Positions 1-7,775 of a stretch of DNA of 64,000 nucleotides are shown here, piece by piece. How positions within the stretch are numbered: position 1 is the stretch's first letter; every line of letters begins with the position of its first letter. Source of the DNA: Rothia koreensis. GTDB lineage: Bacteria > Actinomycetota > Actinomycetes > Actinomycetales > Micrococcaceae. Made by a program: the position numbers and the translations under genes. The stretch is from the NCBI RefSeq assembly GCF_004136575.1, contig NZ_NOIQ01000001.1:1-64000 (forward strand). Direction: 5' to 3'. Under the pieces are notes generated by a model. The model ran no database searches and had not been told where the DNA came from. It was given only the letters and a program-made list of their open reading frames with translations.

Positions 1-107
1 GGAGGTCCCGCGACTGCCGCCTCGGTGGGTGACGCCGCGGGTGGGTCTCGGTTCTGCCGCACTGTGAGACAACGTGGCACGAATCGTTATCGAATCGTCA
101 CCCGATT

Positions 108-124
108 CCTGTGGTCCTCACAGG
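108..124. repeat. short perfect inverted repeat
   Basis: CCTGTG and CACAGG are separated by five bases. No T-tract follows, so a terminator is not supported. It lies just upstream of the first hypothetical gene and could be an operator or chance. The remaining bases 1-145 show nothing I recognise. Confidence 0.25.
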
Positions 125-145
125 TCCGCATCCCACACTTGAATC

Positions 146-487
146 ATGAACACCTCATCGAGATTCAATGGGAGTCCTCGCGGCTCGTTGGCCGGTGCGA
201 GAAAACGGCTCGCCGCCGATGCGGCCACGCACCGCGTCGTCTCGGAACGGTCGGTCGTGATCTCGCACAGCCGCCGGGCCTGGTCATCCAGCGAGCCCCA
301 GTCCTTGATGGCGACGCCACGTGGCAGGCTCGTCGAGCCGGACCTTGTCCGGCGCCTGGACGGAGTCCGTGAAGACTTGGAAGCGTCTCTGTCTCGCGGT
401 GAAATCACGCAGGAGCAGCTTGAGAAATTCCTCGATCGCATGGAGGGCCGGCTCCTGGAGGAACAGGGCTCGAATCCCAACTCCTAG
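146..487 (+). CDS. hypothetical protein
   Basis: I do not recognise this 113-aa product. The second half is rich in charged residues and looks helical (it contains EDLEASLSRGEITQEQLEKF), like a small cytoplasmic helical protein, and its codons have the GC-rich third positions of neighbouring genes. The first 54 residues are Arg/Ser-rich and less convincing. An internal ATG at 308 would give a 59-aa protein and may be the true start. Neither start has a clear ribosome binding site. The competing minus-strand frame is Ser/Arg-rich and looks like a shadow. It sits upstream of tRNA-Tyr and has no informative partner. Confidence 0.4.
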   Translation: MNTSSRFNGSPRGSLAGARKRLAADAATHRVVSERSVVISHSRRAWSSSEPQSLMATPRGRLVEPDLVRRLDGVREDLEASLSRGEITQEQLEKFLDRMEGRLLEEQGSNPNS

Positions 488-648
488 CCCCGCTTCGCCC
501 CTGCGACGCAGCGGGTGCCTTTGATCACAATGGAGATCCGGGCCCGCCCTCGGTTTGTGCATCCCGCGAGTCTTTGGGTACTGTTGAACCCGCTCCCGTT
601 GCCGGGGGCATGGATCCTTCCGGGCCGAAACGGTTCGGTGGAACACTC

Positions 649-730
649 GGCAGATTACCCGAGCGGCCAAAGGGGGCTGACTGTAAATCAGCTGGCACTG
701 CCTACGGGGGTTCGAATCCCTCATCTGCCA
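649..730 (+). tRNA. tRNA-Tyr (GTA)
   Basis: The acceptor stem GGCAGAT/ATCTGCC closes an 82-nt cloverleaf with anticodon GTA in the loop ACTGTAAAT. It has the long variable arm expected of bacterial tRNA-Tyr and a GGTTCGAATCC T-arm. The 3' CCA is not encoded (ACC is followed by G). Confidence 0.96.
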
Positions 731-739
731 CCGCAGCAC

Positions 740-780
740 AAGCCGCGAACTCTCCGAAGAGTTCGCGGCTTGTTCGTTTT
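740..780 (+). terminator. intrinsic terminator after tRNA-Tyr
   Basis: A perfect 14-bp stem (AAGCCGCGAACTCT with AGAGTTCGCGGCTT) encloses the loop CCGA and is followed by TGTTCGTTTT. Confidence 0.85.
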
Positions 781-941
781 AAGACGTCGTCGGCCGGACA
801 ACCGTCCCGGACCCGGCACCTGATCACTGGTTCGCGTTGCGAATCGTACCCAGGAATGCGGCGGCCCGATCCTGCACCTGCAGAAAAGTCCCGGCGGGTG
901 AGCCGTGGGTGAACGTCCTGGGCTGCTGGAATCTCGAAATG

Positions 942-947
942 TAGTGT
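942..947 (+). promoter_or_regulatory. -10 element, probable leaderless start
   Basis: TAGTGT ends seven bases before the thioredoxin ATG, so the predicted transcription start falls on or next to the start codon. No Shine-Dalgarno sequence precedes the ATG. The -35 region is weak. Confidence 0.45.
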
Positions 948-954
948 CGGGGCC

Positions 955-1365
955 ATGCCGACTATTGAATTGACGCAAGACAACCTCAACGACACGATTT
1001 CGAACAACGACATCGTCCTGGTGGATTTCTGGGCCGAATGGTGCGGGCCGTGCAAGCAGTTCGCTCCGGTCTTCGAATCCGCATCGGAAAAGTACGAGGA
1101 CGTCGTCTTCGGAAAGGTGGACACCGAGGACCAGCAGCAGCTTGCTGCCGCTGCGGGAATCACCTCGATCCCTACTCTGATGGCCTTCCGCGAGCAGACG
1201 CTCGTCTTCGCCCAGCCCGGCGCCCTGAACGGGTCGCAGCTGGAACAAGTGATTGAGGCCGTTCAGGGCCTCGACATGGACGACGTGCGCCGCCAGATGG
1301 CCGAGGCCGAGAAGGAAGCCGCCGAACAGCAGGGCCAGCAGGAGGCCGACCCCGGCCAGGCCTGA
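955..1365 (+). CDS. trxA: thioredoxin
   Basis: This 136-aa protein has a single thioredoxin fold. The redox motif WCGPC lies near residue 29-33 after VDFWAEW, and the cis-Pro loop TSIPT follows near residue 70. It is a cytoplasmic disulfide reductase that would be recharged by thioredoxin reductase, which is not in the window. Thioredoxins are usually about 105-110 aa; here an extra Glu/Gln/Ala-rich charged tail of about 25 residues is added at the C-terminus. The gene stands alone after tRNA-Tyr and converges on the glycosylase gene. It appears to be read from a leaderless transcript. Confidence 0.93.
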   Translation: MPTIELTQDNLNDTISNNDIVLVDFWAEWCGPCKQFAPVFESASEKYEDVVFGKVDTEDQQQLAAAAGITSIPTLMAFREQTLVFAQPGALNGSQLEQVIEAVQGLDMDDVRRQMAEAEKEAAEQQGQQEADPGQA

Positions 1366-1370
1366 TCCTT

Positions 1371-1389
1371 CCGGGGCGGTAGGCCCCGG
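1371..1389. terminator. hairpin at convergent junction
   Basis: CCGGGGC and GCCCCGG enclose a five-base loop just after the thioredoxin stop. A second inverted repeat, CCCGGCGAG (1408-1416) with CTCGCCGGG (1440-1448), overlaps the end of the convergent glycosylase gene. T-tracts are short (ACTTTTC), so efficiency is uncertain. Confidence 0.5.
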
Positions 1390-1404
1390 GTCACAGACTT
1401 TTCA

Positions 1405-2406
1405 TCACCCGGCGAGCGACCGAGGGGCGACCCTTGGTCCTCGCCGGGGTTCTTTAACGGTGGACAGACCCAGCAGACGGACCACACGCTGCCGATTTCC
1501 TGCCCAGGGTCTGAGCAATTCGAGCATGCGCGTGTCGTCGCCTCGACGTCCCTCCAGGGCGTAACAGACCCCGTGGGCCAGGTGGTAGTCGCCCACACTG
1601 ATCGCGTCGGGCAACCCGTGCGACCTCTGCATTGCTTCGGCGATGGTCCACGCTCCGATCCCCGGAACGGCGGAGAGTTGGCGGGCGACGTCGCCCGGCC
1701 CGGCGGACTCAGCGAACCGCAGCAGCGACGGGGCCCGTTCGGCGAGGGAACGAACCGCGCGTACTCGATGCGCGTCCACGCCCGCACGGCGCCACTCCCA
1801 GGACGGGACGGACAGCCACTCCTGCGGCGTCGGGAACGCGACCATGCCTTCCGGTGGGTGCGGTACGCCGTGAGGGGCAGGCGCCGGATCGGAGCCGATC
1901 CGTCGCACCATCCGCTGCCAGGCACCGATGGCCTCGCTGCCGGTGACCCGTTGCTCGAAGATCGCAGTGACCGTCTGTTTGAAAATCCAGCCCGTCGAGC
2001 ACAGACGCAGCCCGGGGTGCAATCGGTAGGCCGCCCTGGCATGGTGCGGGAGCAGGCCGAACTCGGGGGAGGAGGCGAAAACGGACCAGTCGTCCTCGAG
2101 ACCGACGAGACGGCCTGCCGACGCCAAGAAGACGTCGACTTCGTCCCGATCCTGGCCCCAGGCCACGACGTCGATCGGAGCCCCCGCCAGGAGGCCGGAC
2201 GTGGCCGACTGATCGAGAACCGCAGCGATCCCGTGCCCTTCGTGTTCCGGCACGCGCGCGGTCAGAAAGACTCGGGTCCGGTGAGGCGAAGTCTGCACGG
2301 AAATCGTCGGATCGTGGGAACCGCGACGAAGAACCGACACACTGCGTGCCAGGTCCACCGGTGCCTCGAAAGTCAGCCGGCGTTCGGCGCAGTATACGGT
2401 GGACAT
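1405..2406 (-). CDS. AlkA-like DNA-3-methyladenine glycosylase (HhH-GPD family)
   Basis: The C-terminal half carries a helix-hairpin-helix (PGIGAWTIAEAM) followed by the Gly/Pro-rich loop and catalytic Asp region (ISVGDYHLA), as in the HhH-GPD base-excision glycosylases of the AlkA class. It should remove alkylated bases from DNA. The N-terminal 150 residues fit the AlkA-type cap domain loosely. The chosen ATG (2406) gives 333 aa and begins MSTVYC; ATGs 9 and 12 bases upstream are alternatives, and the frame stays open to 2556, where it would run into the divergent gene. No ideal ribosome binding site decides between them. It is divergent from the DUF2079 membrane protein. Confidence 0.8.
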   Translation of the reverse strand: MSTVYCAERRLTFEAPVDLARSVSVLRRGSHDPTISVQTSPHRTRVFLTARVPEHEGHGIAAVLDQSATSGLLAGAPIDVVAWGQDRDEVDVFLASAGRLVGLEDDWSVFASSPEFGLLPHHARAAYRLHPGLRLCSTGWIFKQTVTAIFEQRVTGSEAIGAWQRMVRRIGSDPAPAPHGVPHPPEGMVAFPTPQEWLSVPSWEWRRAGVDAHRVRAVRSLAERAPSLLRFAESAGPGDVARQLSAVPGIGAWTIAEAMQRSHGLPDAISVGDYHLAHGVCYALEGRRGDDTRMLELLRPWAGNRQRVVRLLGLSTVKEPRRGPRVAPRSLAG

Positions 2407-2534
2407 GCGCTCCATCATCGCACGAGCAGACAGGGACCGGGCAGTTCTTCGCCCGAGCCATGCCTTGCTCGACGAACCGACATATCCCGATGTCGCCGCA
2501 ACCACGCCCCGACGACAATCCGCAGGCCACCCAC

Positions 2535-4058
2535 ATGAGCGATACCTCAGCGACACGAACCACCCACGGGCAGATCACCCCCACCTCTCCAGTGCGGTCG
2601 CATCTCTCGCGCCGAATTCCACGAGCGGTCGCGTGCGTGCTCGGCCTTGCGGCGGCGGCCGTCTACACGGCGATCTCGCTCGTGCAATGGGGGCTGATGG
2701 AGACGCCGTCGTGGGACCTGGCGATCTTCACCCAAGCCCTCAAGCAGTACGCCGGCCTCGCCCCGCCCGTGGTCAATATCAAGGGGTACGGCTTCAATCT
2801 CCTGGGCGACCATTTCCATCCCATCCTGGTGCTGCTGGCACCGCTCTACGCTCTCTTGCCTTCCGGGCTGACCCTGATGGTCGTCCAGGACCTCTTGCTG
2901 GCACTCGCCGTCGGCGTCTTCGCGTGGTACGGGACCCGGTACCTCGGTGTTGTGCGCGGTGCGTGCCTGGCTCTGGGATTCGCCGCGAGCTTCGGGGTCC
3001 TGGAAGCGATCCGGGTGCAATTCCACGAGGTCGCCTTTGCTGTGCCGCTCATGGCCCTGGCCCTGTGCTCGGTCGCGACCGGACGGTTGCGTGCCGCACT
3101 CTTGTGGGCGGCACCGCTGGTCTTCGTCAAGGAAGACCTGGGCGTTACCGCCGCCATGGTGGGGGTCCTGGTCGTCGCCCGTTATATCCGCGACGGCGGT
3201 CTGGGGATACGGTCGGGCCGGATGACGTACCGCAGGGCCATCGGCTCGCCGCTCGTTGTCCAGGGCATCGGGCTCATCGTCTGGGGACTTTCTTGGAGCG
3301 CGACCGCCGTTTTCCTGATCCTTCCGGCCCTGAATCCCCGCGGACACTTCGACTACGGCGGATCGGTGGACGTGTGGGGTGCGCTCGCCGACCCGTTGCA
3401 GGCCCTGGGGCTGATGTTCTTCCCCTGGGCCAAATCGCAGACGCTGCTCCTGCTGGCGGTGACCGGTGCCCTGGTATTCCTCAGGTCCCCGGTGGTGTGG
3501 GTCGGCGTCCCGACCCTGGTGTGGCGATTTCTGTCCGACAACCCCGGGTACTGGGAACCGACCTGGCACTACAACCTCGTGCTGATGCCGGTGGTCTTCG
3601 CGGCGGTGTTCGACGCCGCGCTGCGCGTTCGACCGATCCGGGCGACAAGTGTCGCGAGGGCTGTGGAGCGCATGACGGCGGCGGGCCCCGTGCTTGCGGC
3701 CGGGATCGCGGTTGTCCTGGTCGCGGGGTCGACCGCGAGTCCGCTGCTTTCGCCCGACCAGTCGCGGTCACCGGGCAGCATTGCGGCCAAACAAGAGGCC
3801 CTCCGCAGGATTCCCCAGGGCGCGAGCGTCGCGAGCGACCTCTCGGTGCTGACCTACCTGGTTCCTGACCATGACGTCCGGTGGATCGGGCACCGGTCGG
3901 ACCCGGCCCCCGACTACCTCGTGCTCGACCGCACGACCGGAACGTGGAATGGGGCTGGCACGGAAGAACTCGAGGCGACCGCGGCGTCGATGTACGGCGG
4001 TCGTTACGCTGCGCTCCAGGACGATCACGGCGTCGTCGTCCTGGAGCGGAGGAGGTGA
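2535..4058 (+). CDS. DUF2079 family polytopic membrane protein
   Basis: This protein of about 507 aa has many hydrophobic segments after a 30-residue Thr/Ser/Arg-rich N-terminus. The first loop after TM1 carries SWDLAIFTQALKQY, and GDHFHPILVLLAPLY follows, as in the DUF2079 family of predicted GT-C-fold-like membrane proteins. The DUF2079 substrate is unknown; a lipid-linked sugar transferase role is only an inference from the fold. ATG 2535 was chosen; ATG 2490 is in frame with 15 more residues. Neither has a strong ribosome binding site. It is a single gene divergent from the glycosylase. Confidence 0.75.
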   Translation: MSDTSATRTTHGQITPTSPVRSHLSRRIPRAVACVLGLAAAAVYTAISLVQWGLMETPSWDLAIFTQALKQYAGLAPPVVNIKGYGFNLLGDHFHPILVLLAPLYALLPSGLTLMVVQDLLLALAVGVFAWYGTRYLGVVRGACLALGFAASFGVLEAIRVQFHEVAFAVPLMALALCSVATGRLRAALLWAAPLVFVKEDLGVTAAMVGVLVVARYIRDGGLGIRSGRMTYRRAIGSPLVVQGIGLIVWGLSWSATAVFLILPALNPRGHFDYGGSVDVWGALADPLQALGLMFFPWAKSQTLLLLAVTGALVFLRSPVVWVGVPTLVWRFLSDNPGYWEPTWHYNLVLMPVVFAAVFDAALRVRPIRATSVARAVERMTAAGPVLAAGIAVVLVAGSTASPLLSPDQSRSPGSIAAKQEALRRIPQGASVASDLSVLTYLVPDHDVRWIGHRSDPAPDYLVLDRTTGTWNGAGTEELEATAASMYGGRYAALQDDHGVVVLERRR

Positions 4059-4368
4059 GCGATGCGTCACCATGGAGCGGAAAATCCCCGTGGATGCGGT
4101 AAGCTGGCGAATACTACCGGGATTCCCCGTTTTGTGCCGAGTCAGTCCCGAACCTTTTGAGGGACCCGGCCGTTGCATGACGTGTATTAGCTCGCCGCCG
4201 TGCCCACCCGAGACAACCGATCCTTGAGATCGACAGAGGTGCGCCCAGAGAAGAAACACCATTTCCTGAATGCCTCAGGAAGTGTTTGCGGGCAGATTCA
4301 AGGGGACAGAACCGGCCGCCGCCCATGAGGGACGGTGCGTGAAACCCCAACTCCATAAGGACCAATTG
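4059..4368 (+). promoter_or_regulatory. 310-bp leader region of the DEAD-box helicase gene
   Basis: No gene is supported here. A perfect 7-bp hairpin, TTCCTGA (4263-4269) with TCAGGAA (4275-4281), lies about 90 bases before the helicase start. The long gap would suit a structured 5' untranslated region, as is common for cold-induced RNA helicase genes, but no promoter is clear. Confidence 0.35.
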
Positions 4369-6225
4369 GTGACTCAACCCAACCAGACCCTGCCCGAAAA
4401 CGCTTCCGCCGCCGCGACCGACGTCGCCGAGCCCGAGGACAACACCGTTCGCTTCACCGATCTCGGCCTCGACGGCCGCGTTCTGGGGGCTCTCGAGAAA
4501 GTCGGATACGAGAAGCCCTCACCGATCCAGGCCGAGACCATCCCGTTGCTGCTCGAAGGGCGCGACGTCGTCGGCCTCGCGCAGACCGGTACCGGGAAGA
4601 CCGCTGCCTTCGCTGTGCCGGCCCTGTCCCATCTCGCCGAGCTTTCCGACGTCAACGGGACCAACCGCGACACCCAGGTGCTCGTCCTGGCCCCGACGCG
4701 CGAACTCGCCCTCCAGGTGGGCGAGGCCTTCTCGTCCTACGCGAGCGAAATGCCCGACTTCACCGTCCTGCCGGTCTACGGCGGTTCGCCCTACGGTCCG
4801 CAGCTGGCCGGGCTCCGTCGGGGCGCGCAGGTCGTCGTCGGCACTCCGGGCCGCGTGATCGACCACCTCAAGCGCGGCTCGCTGGACCTGTCCAACATCA
4901 AGCACCTCGTTCTCGACGAGGCCGACGAGATGCTTCGGATGGGCTTTGCCGAAGATGTCGAGCAGATCCTGGCCAAGACGCCCGAGGAAAAGCAGGTCGC
5001 CCTGTTCTCGGCAACCATGCCCAAGTCGATCCGCAAGCTCGCGGAACAGTACCTTCACGATCCGGTCGAGGTTCGCGTCGAGTCCAAGACGACGACGGCG
5101 GCCAACATCCGCCAGCGCTACATGCAGGTCATGCACTCCCACAAGCTGGACGCCATGACTCGCGTCCTCGAGGTCGAGGAGTACGACGGCGTCATCGCCT
5201 TCGTGCGGACCAAGAAGGAGACGGAGGAAGTCGCCGAGAAGCTTCGCGCTCGGGGCTTCCAGGCCGCGGCCATCAACGGTGACATTCCCCAGAACCTCCG
5301 TGAGCGCACCGTTCAGTCTCTCCGCGACGGTCGTGTGGACATCCTCGTGGCGACCGACGTCGCCGCCCGAGGCCTCGACGTCGAGCGCATCAGCCTCGTG
5401 GTCAACTTCGACATCCCGCACGACACCGAGTCCTACGTCCACCGGATCGGCCGTACGGGCCGCGCCGGCCGTGAGGGCGAGGCCATTCTGTTCATGACGC
5501 CGCGCGAGAAGTACCTGTTGCGCCAGATCGAGAAGGCCACGCGCCAGAAGGTCGAGCTCATGCACATGCCGAGCGCGGACGACGTGAACGCCACTCGTCT
5601 CCAGCGCTTCGCCCAGCAGATCACCGACACGATCGAGTCGGAGGATCTGACGGTCTTCAAGGACCTGGTCGAGAAGTACGAGAGCGAACACGATGTTCCT
5701 GCGCAGGACATCGCGGCCGCGATCGCCGTCATCGCCCAGAACGGCCGTTCCTTCCTCGTCGAGGAGCTGCCGACCAAGGCGGCCCCGCGCGGGCGCGAGG
5801 ACCGCGGGGGTCGTCCCGAGAAGTCCGGTCGGAAGCGCAGCGACGAAGGCTTGACCACGTACAAGATTCAGGTCGGTCACGAACAGCGCGTGTCCCCGGG
5901 ATCCATCGTCGGTGCCCTCACGAACGAAGGCGGCCTCGACGGGTCGCAGGTCGGGAACATCGATATCCGGGGCGGTTTCTCCCTGGTCGACCTCCCGAAG
6001 GACCTGAACCTCGGCGATCTGAGCGATATCCGCATCAACGGCAATCCGCTGGACATCCAGCCCGACCGTGGCGGCAACCGTGGTGGCGGTCAGCGCGGCG
6101 GACATCGTTCGGGCGGGTACCGTGGCGGACGCGGCGGCAACCGTGGGGACCGCGGCGGTCGCGACGACCGTGGCGGCTACCGCGGGGACCGTGGTGCGCG
6201 CAAAGGCGGCTTCCGGAAGTTCTAG
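4369..6225 (+). CDS. DEAD-box ATP-dependent RNA helicase (DeaD/CsdA type)
   Basis: This 618-aa helicase has the two RecA-like domains in order. Visible motifs are the Q motif (PSPIQAETIP), Walker A AQTGTGKT, PTRELA, the DEAD box LDEADEML, SATMP, ARGLD and HRIGRTGRAG. After residue about 500 comes a DbpA-like RNA-binding domain and then an Arg/Gly-rich tail with repeated RGG-type units that should bind RNA. It would unwind structured RNA in ribosome assembly or mRNA turnover. The GTG at 4369 is preceded by AAGGA at 8-base spacing, so it is preferred to the upstream in-frame ATG at 4270, which lacks one. It is followed by tRNA genes. Confidence 0.93.
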   Translation: MTQPNQTLPENASAAATDVAEPEDNTVRFTDLGLDGRVLGALEKVGYEKPSPIQAETIPLLLEGRDVVGLAQTGTGKTAAFAVPALSHLAELSDVNGTNRDTQVLVLAPTRELALQVGEAFSSYASEMPDFTVLPVYGGSPYGPQLAGLRRGAQVVVGTPGRVIDHLKRGSLDLSNIKHLVLDEADEMLRMGFAEDVEQILAKTPEEKQVALFSATMPKSIRKLAEQYLHDPVEVRVESKTTTAANIRQRYMQVMHSHKLDAMTRVLEVEEYDGVIAFVRTKKETEEVAEKLRARGFQAAAINGDIPQNLRERTVQSLRDGRVDILVATDVAARGLDVERISLVVNFDIPHDTESYVHRIGRTGRAGREGEAILFMTPREKYLLRQIEKATRQKVELMHMPSADDVNATRLQRFAQQITDTIESEDLTVFKDLVEKYESEHDVPAQDIAAAIAVIAQNGRSFLVEELPTKAAPRGREDRGGRPEKSGRKRSDEGLTTYKIQVGHEQRVSPGSIVGALTNEGGLDGSQVGNIDIRGGFSLVDLPKDLNLGDLSDIRINGNPLDIQPDRGGNRGGGQRGGHRSGGYRGGRGGNRGDRGGRDDRGGYRGDRGARKGGFRKF

Positions 6226-6258
6226 ACTTCCTTGTGAGTAACGGCACCCTGTACGGAT

Positions 6259-6287
6259 TTGTCGGACTATCCGCTCGTCTGTATAGT
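6259..6287 (+). promoter_or_regulatory. promoter of the tRNA-Thr/tRNA-Met pair
   Basis: TTGTCG (-35) and TATAGT (-10) are separated by exactly 17 bases, and the -10 ends 11 bases before tRNA-Thr. It fits a vegetative sigma-70-type promoter. Confidence 0.65.
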
Positions 6288-6298
6288 TTTATGTCGTT

Positions 6299-6370
6299 GC
6301 CCCGATAGCTCAGTGGTAGAGCGCCATCTTGGTAAGATGGAGGTCCCGGGATCGATTCCCGGTCGGGGCT
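6299..6370 (+). tRNA. tRNA-Thr (GGT)
   Basis: The acceptor stem GCCCCGA/TCGGGGC closes a 72-nt cloverleaf with anticodon GGT in the loop CTTGGTAAG and T-arm GGATCGATTCC. The discriminator is T and CCA is not encoded. Confidence 0.95.
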
Positions 6371-6424
6371 CTCATGTTGAGGGCCTGCGTCGAGCTCATG
6401 CTCGGCGTGGGCGCTTTCATGCCT

Positions 6425-6501
6425 GGCGGTGTAGCTCAGCTGGTTAGAGCGCACGACTCATAATCGTGAGGTCGACGGATCGAGCCCGTCCACCGCTACC
6501 A
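6425..6501 (+). tRNA. tRNA-Met (CAT), elongator type
   Basis: The acceptor stem GGCGGTG/CACCGCT includes a terminal G-U pair. The anticodon is CAT, and CCA is encoded at 6499-6501. The paired first acceptor position and the T-arm GGATCGAGCCC point to the elongator rather than the initiator form. It is 54 bases downstream of tRNA-Thr and probably co-transcribed with it. Confidence 0.93.
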
Positions 6502-6506
6502 ACAAC

Positions 6507-6555
6507 GAACCCCGTTCCGCGAGGCGCCCAGCCGCGCAGGGACGGGGTTCTTCTG
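6507..6555 (+). terminator. intrinsic terminator after tRNA-Met
   Basis: GAACCCCGTTCC pairs with GGGACGGGGTTC across a roughly 20-base partly paired loop and is followed by TTCTGTGTTC. It separates the tRNA pair from the dehydratase genes. Confidence 0.65.
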
Positions 6556-6715
6556 TGTTCGGGCGGTCCGCGACGAAGCACGGCAGCCCCGAGGACGGGC
6601 AATGGGCCGGGCGGTAAAGTGTTGGCGGAAGACTCATGCACCGTGGCCAGACCACATGCGGGTTCGGCGCACACGTGGTGCATCACGCCATGAACGACAC
6701 AACATGAGGAGCAGC

Positions 6716-7174
6716 ATGTCCGACACGAAGGGCATCGCCGAGGACCTCCAGGGGCGCGTCTACTCCAACGCCCCGGTCTACTCGGTGTCCCGCGAAAAGA
6801 TCCGCGAATTCGCCCGAGCCGTCAAGGCCCAGTCCGCGGCACACCACGATGTCGCCGCGGCCCGCGAACTGGGCTACGCCGACGTGGTCGCTCCACCGAC
6901 CTTCGCCATCATCGTGAGCCAGGCCGCCGACGCCGAGCTCATTCAGGATCCGACGGCCGGGATCGATTTTTCGCGCGTGGTTCACGCCGACCAGCGTTTT
7001 ACGCACCATCGGCCCATTGTGGCCGGTGACGAGCTCTCGGCAACAGTGCACGTCGATTCCGTGCGAACGATGGGTGGTGGGGCGATGGTCACCACTCGAG
7101 AAGAGATCGTGGACCAGGAAGGAAACCCCGTGACCACGGCCCTTTCGTCCCTGCTGGTACGAGGCGAGGAATAG
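6716..7174 (+). CDS. hadA: MaoC-like (3R)-hydroxyacyl dehydratase subunit, N-terminal type
   Basis: This 152-aa protein matches the non-catalytic hot-dog subunit (MaoC N-terminal type, FAS1_DH_region-like) with the motif VAPPTFAIIV after a GYADV stretch. In mycobacteria HadA pairs with HadB to dehydrate beta-hydroxyacyl chains, and the tRNA-Thr, tRNA-Met, hadA, hadB order upstream of murB and tRNA-Trp resembles theirs. The ATG at 6716 has GGAG five bases upstream. The next gene, hadB, starts one base after this stop, so the two are translationally coupled. Its role here in fatty acid or other acyl metabolism is inferred from family and context. Confidence 0.85.
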   Translation: MSDTKGIAEDLQGRVYSNAPVYSVSREKIREFARAVKAQSAAHHDVAAARELGYADVVAPPTFAIIVSQAADAELIQDPTAGIDFSRVVHADQRFTHHRPIVAGDELSATVHVDSVRTMGGGAMVTTREEIVDQEGNPVTTALSSLLVRGEE

Positions 7175-7175
7175 T

Positions 7176-7637
7176 ATGCAGACACCGAATGCAGCATCAG
7201 TCGAAAAAGGCCAGTCCGTCGGCCGCCGGGAAATCCAGGTCAGCCGGGCCGATCTGGTTGCCTACGCGGGAGCCAGCGGCGACTTCAACCCGATCCACTG
7301 GAACGAGCGTTTCGCGCGGGCCGTCGGACTGCCGGGAGTCATCGCCCACGGCATGTTCACCATGGGTACGGCCGTCCAGCTCGTGACGGACTGGGTGGGG
7401 GATCCCGGGCGGATCCTGGACTACCAGACCCGATTCACCAAGCCCGTGCCGGTTCCGGACGCGCAGGCGGATGCGAGCCCGGCATCCGGTGGAACCACCA
7501 TCACCGTCGAAGGAAAAATCGGTGCGGTCGACGAGGAGAAGGGAACCGCGCGCGTGGATCTCACGGTCTCGGCCCCCGACGAAGACGGCAAGGAGCAGAA
7601 AGTCCTGGTCAAGGCCCAGGCGCTCGTTCGCCTGTAG
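7176..7637 (+). CDS. hadB: MaoC-like (3R)-hydroxyacyl dehydratase, catalytic subunit
   Basis: This 153-aa hot-dog protein carries the hydratase-2 catalytic signature: Asp and His in SGDFNPIHWN (residues about 35-44), followed by GVIAHGMFTMG. These residues activate water in R-specific hydratases and dehydratases. It starts one base after the partner subunit ends, with AGGCGAGGA as ribosome binding site, so a heterodimer is expected. No hadC-like third gene follows; an MFS gene does. Confidence 0.87.
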   Translation: MQTPNAASVEKGQSVGRREIQVSRADLVAYAGASGDFNPIHWNERFARAVGLPGVIAHGMFTMGTAVQLVTDWVGDPGRILDYQTRFTKPVPVPDAQADASPASGGTTITVEGKIGAVDEEKGTARVDLTVSAPDEDGKEQKVLVKAQALVRL

Positions 7638-7733
7638 GACCCGAGCAGATGGCCGGGACATCTTGACTGGCCTCCCTGGGCTCGTCTGGAATTGAGTACC
7701 GACACATCGACGTGCCGGCCCCACATCGCGGAG

Positions 7734-7751
7734 TGGCCGAACGGCCATTTT
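7734..7751 (+). terminator. weak hairpin with T-run after hadB
   Basis: TGGCC and GGCCA enclose GAAC and are followed by TTTT. The stem is short. It lies within the longest possible reading of the next gene, which is one reason to place that gene's start downstream. Confidence 0.35.
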
Positions 7752-7775
7752 CGCCCGTCGGGGACGGCACGTTCG

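Noticed and set aside
118-480. Minus-strand gene opposite the first hypothetical protein
   Set aside because: The translation is Ser/Arg-rich without structure, and the plus-strand frame has better codon character in its second half.
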